Position numbers and translations under genes: made by a program
The notes under the pieces: model-generated
What the model saw: the letters and a program-made list of their open reading frames with translations, nothing else
Databases searched by the model: none
Told to the model about the DNA's origin: nothing
DNA from: Methanobrevibacter olleyae
Lineage (GTDB): Archaea; Methanobacteriota; Methanobacteria; Methanobacteriales; Methanobacteriaceae
NCBI RefSeq assembly: GCF_900114585.1
Contig: NZ_FOTL01000006.1
Location: forward strand, 1 to 64,000
DNA length: 64,000 bases
Reading direction: 5' to 3'
In this document: positions 37,501-46,340 of the stretch, in pieces
Layout: the number at the start of each line of letters is the position of its first letter
Numbering within the stretch: position 1 is the stretch's first letter

Positions 37501-40500
37501 AGATACTGTAAATATTGAATCTGGAACAGAAAATATAGCTATAAATATTAATGTTATTAGCACCAGTTATGAAGGTATTATTTATGTCTCTAAAGATGGT
37601 TCTGATTCTAATGATGGTGCTGAAGGTAGCCCTGTAGCTACTATTGCAAAAGCAGTAGAACTTGCTCAATCTGGATCTGGTCAAATCATCATAAGAGAAG
37701 GAATCTATAATGAAAACAATCTTAGCATTAATAGCACTATTCCTATTTCTATTCTCGGTGAAGGGGATGTTTTAATTGATGGCAGTAATCTAGATGCAAA
37801 CAGCATATTTAATATTAGCACTCCTCAAGCTGTAACTATTGAAAACATTAAATTTACTAATAACAAGGCTAAATATGGAGCTGCTATTAATATAGCTGGT
37901 AGCCGTAATGCAAGATTAGATGCTGATTTAACTATTAACAACTGTACCTTTAATAAATTAGAAGCTACTAGTCAAGGTGGAGCTATTTGGACTCAATACC
38001 TAGATGGCAAATTAGTAATTAATAATTCTATTTTCACAAACTCTAATTCATCTGGTTGGGGTGGAGCAGTATGTGTTGGATACTCTGCCTATGAAAATGG
38101 GCTTGATTTGATTATTAATAATACAGTATTTGAAAATAACTTTGCTAACAATGCTGGTGGAGCATACTTAATGGCAAACACTGTTGCTATTGAAAATACT
38201 AGTTTCATTAATAACTCTGCAAAATATTATCCAGGTGCATTAAACTTATACAACTGTACTTGTACTATAAATAATTCTACTTTAGTAGATAATAATGGTT
38301 CTAAACAAGCAGCTGCTATAAAGATAGAAGGTGTAACAGGTCAAGCTATAACTACTGTATCTATTAATAATTCTATTATTGAAAATAATGTGGGAATAAA
38401 CGAAAAGGCAGCAGCTATTTATGTTGATAAGGCTAGCTTAGAAATTTCATACTCTTCAATTGCAAATGATCATGTAATTGAAACCCGTACTGCAACTGGC
38501 TATAATGCTGTATATGGTCAAGGTATTGCTATTGCAAATAATAACTGGTTTGGAACCAATGACCCAAGTACTGTTGTAAATGGTACTAATATCACTATTG
38601 ACAAATGGGTGATAATGAATGTAGAAGCAAATGCTAGTGATGTTCAAGCTGGGGATGAAGTAAAAGTAACTGTTGACTTTAATCATCTAAATACTACTGC
38701 TGGTGGTGTTGAAGAATTAACTGGTGGACTAATTCCTAAAGAATTTTATACTGTAAGATTTATTGTTGAAAACGGTACTATTTCACCTGAAACTATTGAA
38801 GTAGCAAATGGTGGAAGTGGTGAAGCAGTATTTAGTGCAAATGACTCAAATGCTTTTATTACTGTAAGTAGTGATAATGCCATTGTAAAGCTTATATATG
38901 AAGGTGAAATCCCTGAACCTTATACAGGAATTGTATATCTATCTAAAGATGGTTCTGATAGTAATGATGGTTCTGAAGAAGCTCCTGTAGCAAGTATTGC
39001 AAAGGCTATTGATATTGCAACTGCAGAAAATGGCTCTGGCCAAATCATTATTAAAGAAGGTACTTACACAGGTAATGATTACTTGATTACTAAAGATTTA
39101 ACTATTACTGGTGAAGGAAATGTTGTAATTGATGGTGAAGGTCAAGGTAGATTATTCTACATGAACTATGGTGCTGATGTAGATAAATTCTCACTTATAA
39201 ATTTAACCCTTACTGGTGCAAACAGCAGATACGGTGCTACTGTATACTCCTTTGCAAAAGAAACTGTATTAAATAATCTAACTATAGTAAACAACCCTGG
39301 AGCTGGAGATTTAATTACTAGCTATGGCAATTTAACCATTAAAAACTCTTTAATTTCTGGCCATAATGGTGGGGATGTAATACAATCTTCTGGAGATGCA
39401 GATATTATTATTAATAGTACTGTATTTGAAAATAATATAGTTACTAGTTCCACTTCTGATTATGGGATTGTATACATCTCTAGCGGTAAAGGTAATTTAA
39501 TTATAGAGGATTCTAAATTCATTAACAACACTGCAAGACAAGGTATTGTAATAGGGGCTTCTGATACTAATATCACTGTAAAAGGCTCTGAATTTATCAA
39601 TAACACTAACACTGTATCTTACGGCGGAGCTATCTGTTCATCTGGTAAATTAGATTTAACTGAATCTGTATTTATAAATAACAATGCATACAGAGGTGGT
39701 GGAGCTATTTATGTTGGATTTAGAGGAGATGCAACAATCACTAAATCTGAATTCATTAATAACTCAGCTGGCACTGGATACCATGGTGATGCAATATACA
39801 ATGCTAATAAGGCAACTGTAAACTACTGTATTTTACTTACTAACTCTACTAACTATCTTATCTATAATGATGGTGAAGATAATGTTGTAAATGCTAAATA
39901 CAACTGGTGGGGTACTAATGATGATCCTAAATCCTTAAATGGTAAAGGTAGCTATGAAGATGACTATGGTGATGAAATTGACTGTGCTGATGTAGATTCC
40001 TCTAATTGGATTATTATGAATCTAATATATAATTCTTCTAATCTTAAAGTTGGTTCTAAACTTACTATTACTGTAGACTTTAATCACTATATTGATAGTG
40101 CCACTATTGATATTAAAGAACTTGATACTAAATTAGCTCAAGAATTAACTGTAGACTTTAGTTCTATCACTGGTAGCTTAGATAAAGCTACTGTAGAAAC
40201 TAATGATTTAGTAGCTGTAGCTACATACACTGTAGTTGAAGGGTTTAATAATATTACAGTTAAATCAACTAATGCAGAAATCAATATTTCATTTGATGTC
40301 ATTCCACCTATTGCAACTGATTTAAGTGCAGATGAAGAAATTACCATTGTATTTGGTTCAGGTAGTTTAGATGTTACTTTAACTAGTGAAGGTAGTCCTA
40401 TTGAAGGTAAATTAATCATTGTAAAAGTGAATGATGATATTAGTTTAACTGGAACTACTAATGCTCAAGGTATTGCAACAATTGATTTAAGTACTTTAGC

Positions 40501-41752
40501 TGTAGGAACTTACAATGCAGAAATTAAGTTTGAAGAAGATAATCAATATGCTGCTTCCGCTCTAAACATTAAAATAATTGTAAAAGAAGCTCCAAAAACA
40601 GCAAGTGACCTTCAAAAACTCATTGATGAAACACCAATCGCTGGAGTATTAAATTTAACTAATACTGAATTTGTTAATGTTTCTGGCATTAATATAACTA
40701 AAGATATTAGTATTGTAGGTGATAATTTATTTATTATCACTGCTGGTGATGGTAAAGCTGTATTTAATATTGCTTCTAATCTAAGTAATGTATGTATTAG
40801 TGGTGTTGAGTTTAAAGCTAATAATGGAGATGTACTTGTCAAAGCTATTGCTACTAACGGTACTGATGATTTGTCTATTGTAAATCCAGCTATTGAACTT
40901 ATTAACAATACTGTTTCTAAAGTAAATGATGATGTAGTTGCTGAATCTATTATCTTTTTTGAACTTGAATCTGAAAGAGCTGTTCTTGCTCCTTTAAATG
41001 AAATTAATATTAAAGATAATAATCTAGTAGAAGGTGTAAAAACATTTAACTTTGAGATAACAGGTTTAAACAATGGATCTGGAATTAATATACCTAAAGG
41101 AGGATTTATTAATACCAATGGTTCAAATGCAGATTCAGATACTAATAATGGTGCTAACACTGTTAAACAAGCTACAACTATTTCATATAAAAATATGCTA
41201 ACTACTACTTTTAATACTAAGATCAATGGTAAAAAAGCTGGTAAAAACTTTAGTATTATTTTAAAAGATAAAAATGGAAAAGTTTTAGCAGGTAAAGAAG
41301 TTATCATTGCTTTAAATGGTAAGGTTTATAAACGTACTACTAATGCAAAAGGAATTGCAAGCTTAAAAATCAGAATTGCTAAAAAAGGAACTTATGGCAT
41401 AGTTGTTTCATTCCTTGGTGATGATAAGTACAATGCAAGCTTTATAATAAGTAAAGTTAAAGTTAAACTACAAAAAGTTAAATTAACTGTAGCTAAGAAA
41501 AAATATAAACTGAAATCTAAGAAAAAGTACTTATATGCTAGTCTTAAAGCTACCAATAAGAAAGCTATTAAAGGTAAAAATCTTATCTTTAGTGTAAATG
41601 GTAAAAAATACAGTGCAAGAACCAATAAAAAAGGTATTGCAAAAGTAAAAATTAAGCTTTCTAAAAAGAAAACTTATAAATTTAATGTAAAGTTTGCAGG
41701 AGACAATACTTTTAAGAAAGTTAGCAAAAAAGGCAAAGTTATAATTAAATAA
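34565..41752 (+). CDS. Giant adhesin-like surface protein, four beta-helix modules plus Ig-like domains
   Basis: 2395 aa. A signal peptide (LLIFLVLLSLVSIAIASVSA) is followed by four related modules starting near residues 88, 520, 1003 and 1455. Each opens with a phrase like IYVSKDGSDSNDG...PVATIAKAVELA, continues as a parallel beta-helix rich in NNS and FxNNxA turns, and closes with NNWWGTN..., NWVIMNV and an Ig-like linker (DEVKVTVDFNHY). The C-terminal ~480 residues hold Ig-like domains (VKVNDDISLTGTTNAQGIA; VIIALNGKVYKRTTNAKGIA) and end in a very basic repeat (KYKLKSKKKYLYASLK) that may contact the pseudomurein wall. I keep the TTG at 34565, spaced well from GAGGTGA; an ATG two codons later is possible. 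Likely role: adhesion or wall-associated surface structure. Confidence 0.88.
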   Translation: MKMKKTLLIFLVLLSLVSIAIASVSAAGDDITSDGSDTIQLSMDDNNIEKVISRENDNSISDSIQSDVDSRKTNDKSIGESPLKDGETTIYVSNDNGDDSKDGLSEENAVATIAHAVEIAGDGSTINIANGTYNQASSITFDKSLTFIGVDGTIINRTGTESVFTYIGEDIKTFTFNNLIFTSPNKENRPIINIAGAGVLKLNSCKLTDAVPGNGNGAIKLYNDAKATLDSCEFYSLNGTSSSGAPYLAISGNSVVEVKNSIFHNIIIADGSFLRAIIYVNTNTATASVSNCKFYNISGNTMGIVENKAGTLTVSNSSFENITLNGGNCKGIIYVSETTAVGNTLVSGNSFSDNNADYSIWISASPTTVEYNAFDVANGQYAIGNNKNAELTVNYNYFGTNDNPSALLDNVTSPNWVIISANASSDSVATGEDITITADFSKYTDGTITSDLTGPMAEVPVKFTNSDSTKGILSEITYDKNKAIVTYTGANEGNDSITVTAASVSTTIPITVTSGGSFTGPIYVAKDGDDENEGSEDAPVASIKKAIELASLLDGLVKIIIKEGTYTENNINISDDLEISTVGDVIWDANGLQAFKMHSGNVNISNIRFINGNQSTSGSLFLVDGGSLSMDGCKIASNGGDVSAANGVIHIKTAILNLKNCIVENNTATQTGTSYGVFYIAGSSLIVDNCNFTNNYNKQGVFYISYSGSLPSVVVINNSRFIGNNASSSSGGSGAGIYAGGSKSVPSYLYLENSQFINNSAKAGGSYYAGEGGAIYLNNNVDATILNCRFENNSAIDNTFASAEGRGGAIASSGCNLTVINSVFLDNFATNASVINMKYNKYAGSPGFMNITNSIILSNGENQVIVNNIENGTFLANNNWWGNNSNPSDKVSEGITIDNWVIMNVNTNLTTDSIDIGDEVEITVDFKHYTNGTTTGDLADSIPEVNLKATATTGSLDKGEAITENNQAKFIYTGVATGEDTVNIESGTENIAININVISTSYEGIIYVSKDGSDSNDGAEGSPVATIAKAVELAQSGSGQIIIREGIYNENNLSINSTIPISILGEGDVLIDGSNLDANSIFNISTPQAVTIENIKFTNNKAKYGAAINIAGSRNARLDADLTINNCTFNKLEATSQGGAIWTQYLDGKLVINNSIFTNSNSSGWGGAVCVGYSAYENGLDLIINNTVFENNFANNAGGAYLMANTVAIENTSFINNSAKYYPGALNLYNCTCTINNSTLVDNNGSKQAAAIKIEGVTGQAITTVSINNSIIENNVGINEKAAAIYVDKASLEISYSSIANDHVIETRTATGYNAVYGQGIAIANNNWFGTNDPSTVVNGTNITIDKWVIMNVEANASDVQAGDEVKVTVDFNHLNTTAGGVEELTGGLIPKEFYTVRFIVENGTISPETIEVANGGSGEAVFSANDSNAFITVSSDNAIVKLIYEGEIPEPYTGIVYLSKDGSDSNDGSEEAPVASIAKAIDIATAENGSGQIIIKEGTYTGNDYLITKDLTITGEGNVVIDGEGQGRLFYMNYGADVDKFSLINLTLTGANSRYGATVYSFAKETVLNNLTIVNNPGAGDLITSYGNLTIKNSLISGHNGGDVIQSSGDADIIINSTVFENNIVTSSTSDYGIVYISSGKGNLIIEDSKFINNTARQGIVIGASDTNITVKGSEFINNTNTVSYGGAICSSGKLDLTESVFINNNAYRGGGAIYVGFRGDATITKSEFINNSAGTGYHGDAIYNANKATVNYCILLTNSTNYLIYNDGEDNVVNAKYNWWGTNDDPKSLNGKGSYEDDYGDEIDCADVDSSNWIIMNLIYNSSNLKVGSKLTITVDFNHYIDSATIDIKELDTKLAQELTVDFSSITGSLDKATVETNDLVAVATYTVVEGFNNITVKSTNAEINISFDVIPPIATDLSADEEITIVFGSGSLDVTLTSEGSPIEGKLIIVKVNDDISLTGTTNAQGIATIDLSTLAVGTYNAEIKFEEDNQYAASALNIKIIVKEAPKTASDLQKLIDETPIAGVLNLTNTEFVNVSGINITKDISIVGDNLFIITAGDGKAVFNIASNLSNVCISGVEFKANNGDVLVKAIATNGTDDLSIVNPAIELINNTVSKVNDDVVAESIIFFELESERAVLAPLNEINIKDNNLVEGVKTFNFEITGLNNGSGINIPKGGFINTNGSNADSDTNNGANTVKQATTISYKNMLTTTFNTKINGKKAGKNFSIILKDKNGKVLAGKEVIIALNGKVYKRTTNAKGIASLKIRIAKKGTYGIVVSFLGDDKYNASFIISKVKVKLQKVKLTVAKKKYKLKSKKKYLYASLKATNKKAIKGKNLIFSVNGKKYSARTNKKGIAKVKIKLSKKKTYKFNVKFAGDNTFKKVSKKGKVIIK

Positions 41753-41762
41753 AAAATTTAAA

Positions 41763-41800
41763 ATTAAGAATAGTTTTTCTATTCTTAATCTTTTTTTTTA
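41763..41800 (+). terminator. Intrinsic terminator of the adhesin gene
   Basis: ATTAAGAATAG, loop TTTTT, CTATTCTTAAT, then a run of nine T, starting 11 bases after the stop: a textbook hairpin plus U-tract. Confidence 0.8.
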
Positions 41801-41888
41801 TTCTGTTTGTGTTATTTTTTAGTTTTTATTAATCTTTTTTTTTTGTTCGGTTTGTGTTATTTTTTAGTTTTTTCGGTTTTTAATCATT
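41782..41888 (+). repeat. Duplicated terminator-distal segment
   Basis: TTCTTAATC + T-run + TTCTGTTTGTGTTATTTTTTAG is followed by a diverged second copy (ATTAATC + T-run + GTTCGGTTTGTGTTATTTTTTAG) about 42 bases on. The T-tract of the adhesin terminator is thus present twice. Confidence 0.75.
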
Positions 41889-42055
41889 TTTAGCTATTTA
41901 AATAATATTTTTTCATTCTGTTATTTTTATAAAAATCTTTAAATTTATTTAAAATAAATAATAAAATAAATAATAAGTCTATATATTAAAAAGTTAAAAA
42001 TACCAGCATGCTTAAAAATAATTAATTAGTCGTTTATTTAAACAAAGGTGTTTTA

Positions 42056-43381
42056 ATGGAAAGTCAAAATATATTAATTAAAAATGCAAAGATATTAAAT
42101 CCATTGGGAAATGGAAAAACAGAAGAAAAAAATGCAGATGTTTTAATTGTTGAAGATAAAATTTCAGAAATAAATAAAGAGATAGAGGAGTCAAATGCAG
42201 AAAAAATAATTGATGCTAGTGATAAGATATTAATGCCTGGTTTAGTAAATACTCATACTCATATTTCAATGTCACTTCTTCGTGGTATTGCAGATGATTT
42301 AGAATTAGATAGTTGGCTAAATGATTATATATGGCCTATGGAAGCTCACCTTAATAGAGAGTACTGTTATATTGGTGCACTTCTTGGTGCATCTGAAATG
42401 ATTAAATCAGGCACAACTTGCTTTTCAGATATGTACTTCTATATGGATGGTGTAGCACAAGCAGTTGAAGAAATTGGTATGAGAGCTGTTTTATCATATG
42501 GTATGATTGATTTTGGTATTAAAGAAAAACGTGAAAATGAATTTAAAGAAAACATATCCTTAATCAAAAATCACAACAATACTGCAGATGGTAGAATAAC
42601 TACTATGTTTGGTCCGCACTCATCTTATACAGCATCAGTTGAGCTTCTTGAGAGGGTTAGAAAAGAAGCAGACAGGTATAATGTTGGTATCCATATTCAT
42701 ATGAACGAAACCATGAAGGAAATTAATGATAGTAAGGAAGCTCATGAAAATAAAAGACCTTTTGAGTTATTAGATAGCATTGGCTTCTTAAATAGTGATG
42801 TTGTTGCTGCTCACTGTGTATGGTTAGATGAAAAAGAGATAAATTTGATTAAAAACAATGATGTTAAAGTTTCACATAACCCATGTAGTAATATGAAACT
42901 TGCCTCAGGTGTAGCACCAATAGGTGAATTATTAAAAGAAAATATTTGTGTATCTCTTGGTACAGATGGAGCAAGTAGTAATAATAATCTTGATGTCTTT
43001 GATGAGATGAAATTTGCAGCACTTCTACAGAAAGTTCATACACTTAATCCAAAATTAGCTAATGCTGATGAAGTTATTAATATGGCAAGCTATAATGGTG
43101 CTAAAGCATTGAATATTGATGCAGGAGCTATTGAAGTAGGTAAAAAAGCAGATTTAATATTGCTTGATACAAAGCATCCTAATATGACTCCTCAAAGTAA
43201 TACACTTTCATCAAACCTTGTTTATTCTGCTAATGGTTCAAATGTTGATACTACCATTTGTAATGGTAAAATCCTTATGGAAGGTAGAAAATTACTTACA
43301 GTAGATGAAGAACATATACTTTCTGAGGCAAAAAGAGCTATTATAGAAATGAAAGAATTAAAAGAGGCAGAATCTGAATAG
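42056..43381 (+). CDS. dadD: 5'-deoxyadenosine / S-adenosylhomocysteine deaminase
   Basis: 441-aa amidohydrolase. Metal ligands are present in GLVNTHTHISMSLLRGIADD (His67, His69), IHIHMNET, AAHCVWLDE and SLGTDGASSNNNLD. The last two and the WLNDYIWPMEAHL segment place it among SAH/MTA/5'-deoxyadenosine deaminases. In methanogens the enzyme (DadD) deaminates 5'-deoxyadenosine, the by-product of radical SAM reactions, and also SAH, for salvage. A radical SAM enzyme is encoded 8 kb downstream. AAAGGTGTTTT precedes the ATG. A MarR regulator follows 80 bases later. Confidence 0.92.
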   Translation: MESQNILIKNAKILNPLGNGKTEEKNADVLIVEDKISEINKEIEESNAEKIIDASDKILMPGLVNTHTHISMSLLRGIADDLELDSWLNDYIWPMEAHLNREYCYIGALLGASEMIKSGTTCFSDMYFYMDGVAQAVEEIGMRAVLSYGMIDFGIKEKRENEFKENISLIKNHNNTADGRITTMFGPHSSYTASVELLERVRKEADRYNVGIHIHMNETMKEINDSKEAHENKRPFELLDSIGFLNSDVVAAHCVWLDEKEINLIKNNDVKVSHNPCSNMKLASGVAPIGELLKENICVSLGTDGASSNNNLDVFDEMKFAALLQKVHTLNPKLANADEVINMASYNGAKALNIDAGAIEVGKKADLILLDTKHPNMTPQSNTLSSNLVYSANGSNVDTTICNGKILMEGRKLLTVDEEHILSEAKRAIIEMKELKEAESE

Positions 43382-43462
43382 ATTATTATGTATTAATTTT
43401 TTTAATTCTTTTGTCTATTAAACTGATATTAAATAATAAAAAAGAGATACTAGGTGAAATAA

Positions 43463-43912
43463 ATGGCTGATTTAAATTTTGAAGATGAAAGAATTTCTTT
43501 TACACCGATTATTTTGTATATGGAATATATTAATTTACAATATGCTCGTTATTTAAGAGAAAATTTTAAAGAAATTACCTCTGGAGATTCTACTTATTTG
43601 ATTAATATATTCTATCATCAAAATATATCACAAAGAGAATTAGCAGATTTATTATTTGTTTCAGAGTCTAATGTAGCTCAAATAATTAAAAAATTAGAAA
43701 ATAAAGGTTTTATCGAACGTTTAGTTGATGAGAATAATAAATGTAGAAAAAATCTTCGCTTAACCAATATAGGTAAATTAACAGTATTTTCTTTAATAAA
43801 AGTTATTTATGAGGGAGAAAGTAAACTTAATGAAAGCTATAGTCAAGAAGAAATAGAACTATTTAAAAAGATGCTTTATGATTACTCAAATTTAGCTATT
43901 GCTGATATTTAA
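43463..43912 (+). CDS. MarR-family transcriptional regulator
   Basis: 149 aa. Winged-helix core NISQRELADLLFVSESNVAQIIKKLENKGFIER followed by a wing (RKNLRLTNIGKLTVF) fits MarR regulators, which bind palindromic operators as dimers and often respond to small ligands or oxidants. AGGTGAAAT precedes the ATG. It lies between dadD and a ferritin-like gene, all plus strand; its target is not known. Confidence 0.88.
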   Translation: MADLNFEDERISFTPIILYMEYINLQYARYLRENFKEITSGDSTYLINIFYHQNISQRELADLLFVSESNVAQIIKKLENKGFIERLVDENNKCRKNLRLTNIGKLTVFSLIKVIYEGESKLNESYSQEEIELFKKMLYDYSNLAIADI

Positions 43913-44080
43913 ACTATTTTTATTTTTTAGATTTTTTCTACTATTTTTTAATTTTTTTAATTATTTTTTTATGTTCATTGTTTTTAGATATCTATTATAT
44001 TTTAGTTAAATTTAAATATTTGATTAATAAAAATATTAATAAGACTTAAGAGTCTAAAGTCTTTTATTTATGGTGAAAAA

Positions 44081-44563
44081 ATGTCTGATAGAGAAGAAAC
44101 AATTAAAATACTACAAGCAATCGTCACTGGTTTATCTGCAAATTCATTTGGACACAGAATTCAATCAAAAATCTTTGAGGGATTAGGTTTTCAATCTCTT
44201 GGAGATAAATATGCAACTCATGCAACTGAAGAAATGGATTTTGTAGAACAATTTATGGACCGTATCCTTGATTTAGGTGGAGATATCAAACAAGAAGCAC
44301 AAGAAGAAAAACCAATTTATTCTGATATTATTGAATTTATAGAGGCAGATTATAATGTATCTGTTGAAGGTATTGCTTTTGTAAATGAAGCAATGGATTC
44401 TGGTATCTTTGATGCTACTACTTATGATTTAATGAAATTATATCTTAAAGATGAAGAAGAAGATATGTATTGGAGTGAACAGCAATTAGATCTTATTAAA
44501 ATGATTGGAAAACAAAACTATTTAACCCAGTTGTTAATTAATGATCAAAATACTACTAATTAA
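44081..44563 (+). CDS. Ferritin-like diiron protein (bacterioferritin/Dps-like)
   Basis: 160 aa, all-helical. ILQAIVTGLSANSFGHRIQS, YATHATEEMDFVEQFMDRIL with an E..H-type diiron pair, SVEGIAFVNEAMDSG and KDEEEDMYWSEQQL (E-E-D) give the four-helix arrangement of ferritin-like proteins. The first helix lacks the usual glutamate at one expected place (GLSANSFGH), so the metal site may be partial. It could store iron or detoxify oxygen or peroxide. GGTGAAAA precedes the ATG. Neighbours include MarR regulators, a flavodoxin and several oxidoreductases, consistent with an oxidative-stress or redox theme. Confidence 0.75.
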   Translation: MSDREETIKILQAIVTGLSANSFGHRIQSKIFEGLGFQSLGDKYATHATEEMDFVEQFMDRILDLGGDIKQEAQEEKPIYSDIIEFIEADYNVSVEGIAFVNEAMDSGIFDATTYDLMKLYLKDEEEDMYWSEQQLDLIKMIGKQNYLTQLLINDQNTTN

Positions 44564-44619
44564 ATTTTAAAATATAATTAATTAATTTTCAGATAAATTT
44601 AATTTAGTTTATACTTGAA

Positions 44620-44632
44620 ATTTCTAGGAAAT
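44620..44632. promoter_or_regulatory. Palindrome upstream of the MBL-fold gene
   Basis: ATTTCTAGGAAAT, a 5-3-5 palindrome about 60 bases before the MBL start. A similar TTTCCTTAGGAAA lies at 47565-47577 between the aldo/keto reductase and MarR genes. Possible shared operator. Confidence 0.35.
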
Positions 44633-44691
44633 AAATAGTTTAATACCTATTATGGTTGAAGCTATTTATTATAAGTATGATGGTGATAAAT

Positions 44692-45474
44692 ATGGAAATA
44701 AAAGCAATTAAAACCTATGAAAATGGGTTTATGACACAAGCTTTTGCATTTGGTGGAGAAGAAGGAATAGACAACTTTGATTCTTCAATTAAATATAGGT
44801 CAAGTATTCAGAATTATTTAATAGATACTGGGGATGAAGTAATTTTAGTTGATACTGATATGCCTATTGAGTTTCCAAAACAAGAAGTTGATGAATCAAC
44901 TACTTTATTTATGGGTAATAGAATCAATGATTATTTATCTGCTTTAAAAGAATTAGGTTATGAAAAAGAGGATGTTACTAAGATTTTAATAACTCATAAA
45001 CATCCAGATCATACGGGAGAACTAAGACATTTTCCTAATGCAAAAATATATCTCTCAAAAACAGAAGCAGATGAAGTGGATTATGATGGAGATAATTTAG
45101 TGCCTGTTGAATTTAAAGATGGGGAATATTATAACTTTAAAAAATCAGAAAAAATACTTGAGGGTATATATTTAATTGAAGCTATTGGCCATACTATAGG
45201 TAACAGCATTGTAATTATAGAAAATGATGGTTTATTTTACATGATTCATGGTGATGTTACATATACTGATGAGGCATTGTATGCAAATAAGTTATCAATT
45301 GTTTTTGAAGATGTCGAAAAATCAAGAGAAACTTTAGATGCAGTACGTGAGTTTATTAAAAATAATCCAACAGTTTATTTATCAACACATACACCTCTTG
45401 GCTATGAAAATCTTGAAAATAAAAAAGTTATCGATTTAGAAAATCCTCCAAAGAGTATTTATCCAAATTATTAA
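44692..45474 (+). CDS. Metallo-beta-lactamase fold hydrolase
   Basis: About 260 aa. Metal motifs ITHKHPDHTGEL (HxHxDH), EAIGHTIGNS and MIHGDVTY, with a final THTPLGYENL, match the lactonase/glyoxalase-II branch of the MBL superfamily. The substrate is not evident. I start at ATG 44692 after GGTGATAA rather than at an upstream in-frame TTG. It stands last in the dadD-marR-ferritin run on the plus strand. Confidence 0.85.
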   Translation: MEIKAIKTYENGFMTQAFAFGGEEGIDNFDSSIKYRSSIQNYLIDTGDEVILVDTDMPIEFPKQEVDESTTLFMGNRINDYLSALKELGYEKEDVTKILITHKHPDHTGELRHFPNAKIYLSKTEADEVDYDGDNLVPVEFKDGEYYNFKKSEKILEGIYLIEAIGHTIGNSIVIIENDGLFYMIHGDVTYTDEALYANKLSIVFEDVEKSRETLDAVREFIKNNPTVYLSTHTPLGYENLENKKVIDLENPPKSIYPNY

Positions 45475-45769
45475 AAGCAATAATGTGCTTAATTAATTTA
45501 AATTAATTTAATTTTTAATTTAATTATTTTTTTCTTTTTATCTTTTTTTAACATTTTTTTTAAAAATATAAAAATATTGTTTAGAGGCTTGAGGATTTTA
45601 GTTTTTTCTAATACTATTTTTCTTTTGGAAAATTTAAATGAATTTTTACATGAAGAAATTCAGACCCTCCTAAGAATTTTATGAATTATTAATTTGTAAT
45701 TTATAAATTTATTTATTCCTATATATTCAAACTATTATAAAATTTAAAAAAATATAGGAAATGAATTAC

Positions 45770-46234
45770 TTATTCATTTACCCAATTTTTAATTTCATCA
45801 TCTGATTCTCTACCATATAATCTTCTACCTGCTTTCCAATTGATTTTAGGATATGCATTTTTTAAATCATTCTCACAAGCTCTAATTCCAGTTCCACCAG
45901 AGGTACAGAAAGCAATAGCAGTTTTTCCAGCCATATCACAAGATTCAATAAAGGTATTTATGATTGTAGGGGCTGTATACCACCATACTGGAAAACCAAT
46001 CAATATAATATCATATTCGGATATATCAATAGTTTCTTTAATTGGAGGTCTAAAAGATTTATCATTCATTTCAATAGTAGATCTACTGTTTTTATTTGTA
46101 TAATCTAAATCTGCAGAGCTATAAGGGGTTTCAGGTGAGATTTCAAAGATATCTGCATCAATTGCATCTGCTATTTTTTCTGCTACTCTTTTTGTTACTC
46201 CACTTGCAGAGAAATAAGTTACTAAAGTTTTCAT
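45770..46234 (-). CDS. Flavodoxin
   Basis: About 154 aa. FMN phosphate loop LVTYFSASGVTKRVAEKIA, then DIILIGFPVWWYTAPTIINTF and IAFCTSGGTGIRACENDL, characteristic of the long-loop flavodoxin-4 group often annotated as NAD(P)H-linked flavodoxin. It carries one or two electrons for reductases. The start is ATG 46234 after GAAGGTGA. An aldo/keto reductase gene lies 107 bases upstream on the same strand; the two may share a promoter. Confidence 0.9.
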   Translation of the reverse strand: MKTLVTYFSASGVTKRVAEKIADAIDADIFEISPETPYSSADLDYTNKNSRSTIEMNDKSFRPPIKETIDISEYDIILIGFPVWWYTAPTIINTFIESCDMAGKTAIAFCTSGGTGIRACENDLKNAYPKINWKAGRRLYGRESDDEIKNWVNE

Positions 46235-46340
46235 TTTTTTCACCTTCATTTTTTATTATTTATTTTAAATTTAATAATTAAGCTTTTTTAATTTTAATTT
46301 ATATAATATTTTAATCAAAAATTGTCAATTGTTTTCCAAT

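Noticed and set aside
40612-41307. 231-codon minus-strand frame inside the adhesin gene
   Set aside because: Shadow of the long adhesin reading frame, with low-complexity composition and no start signals. The other minus-strand frames within 34.5-41.8 kb are rejected for the same reason.
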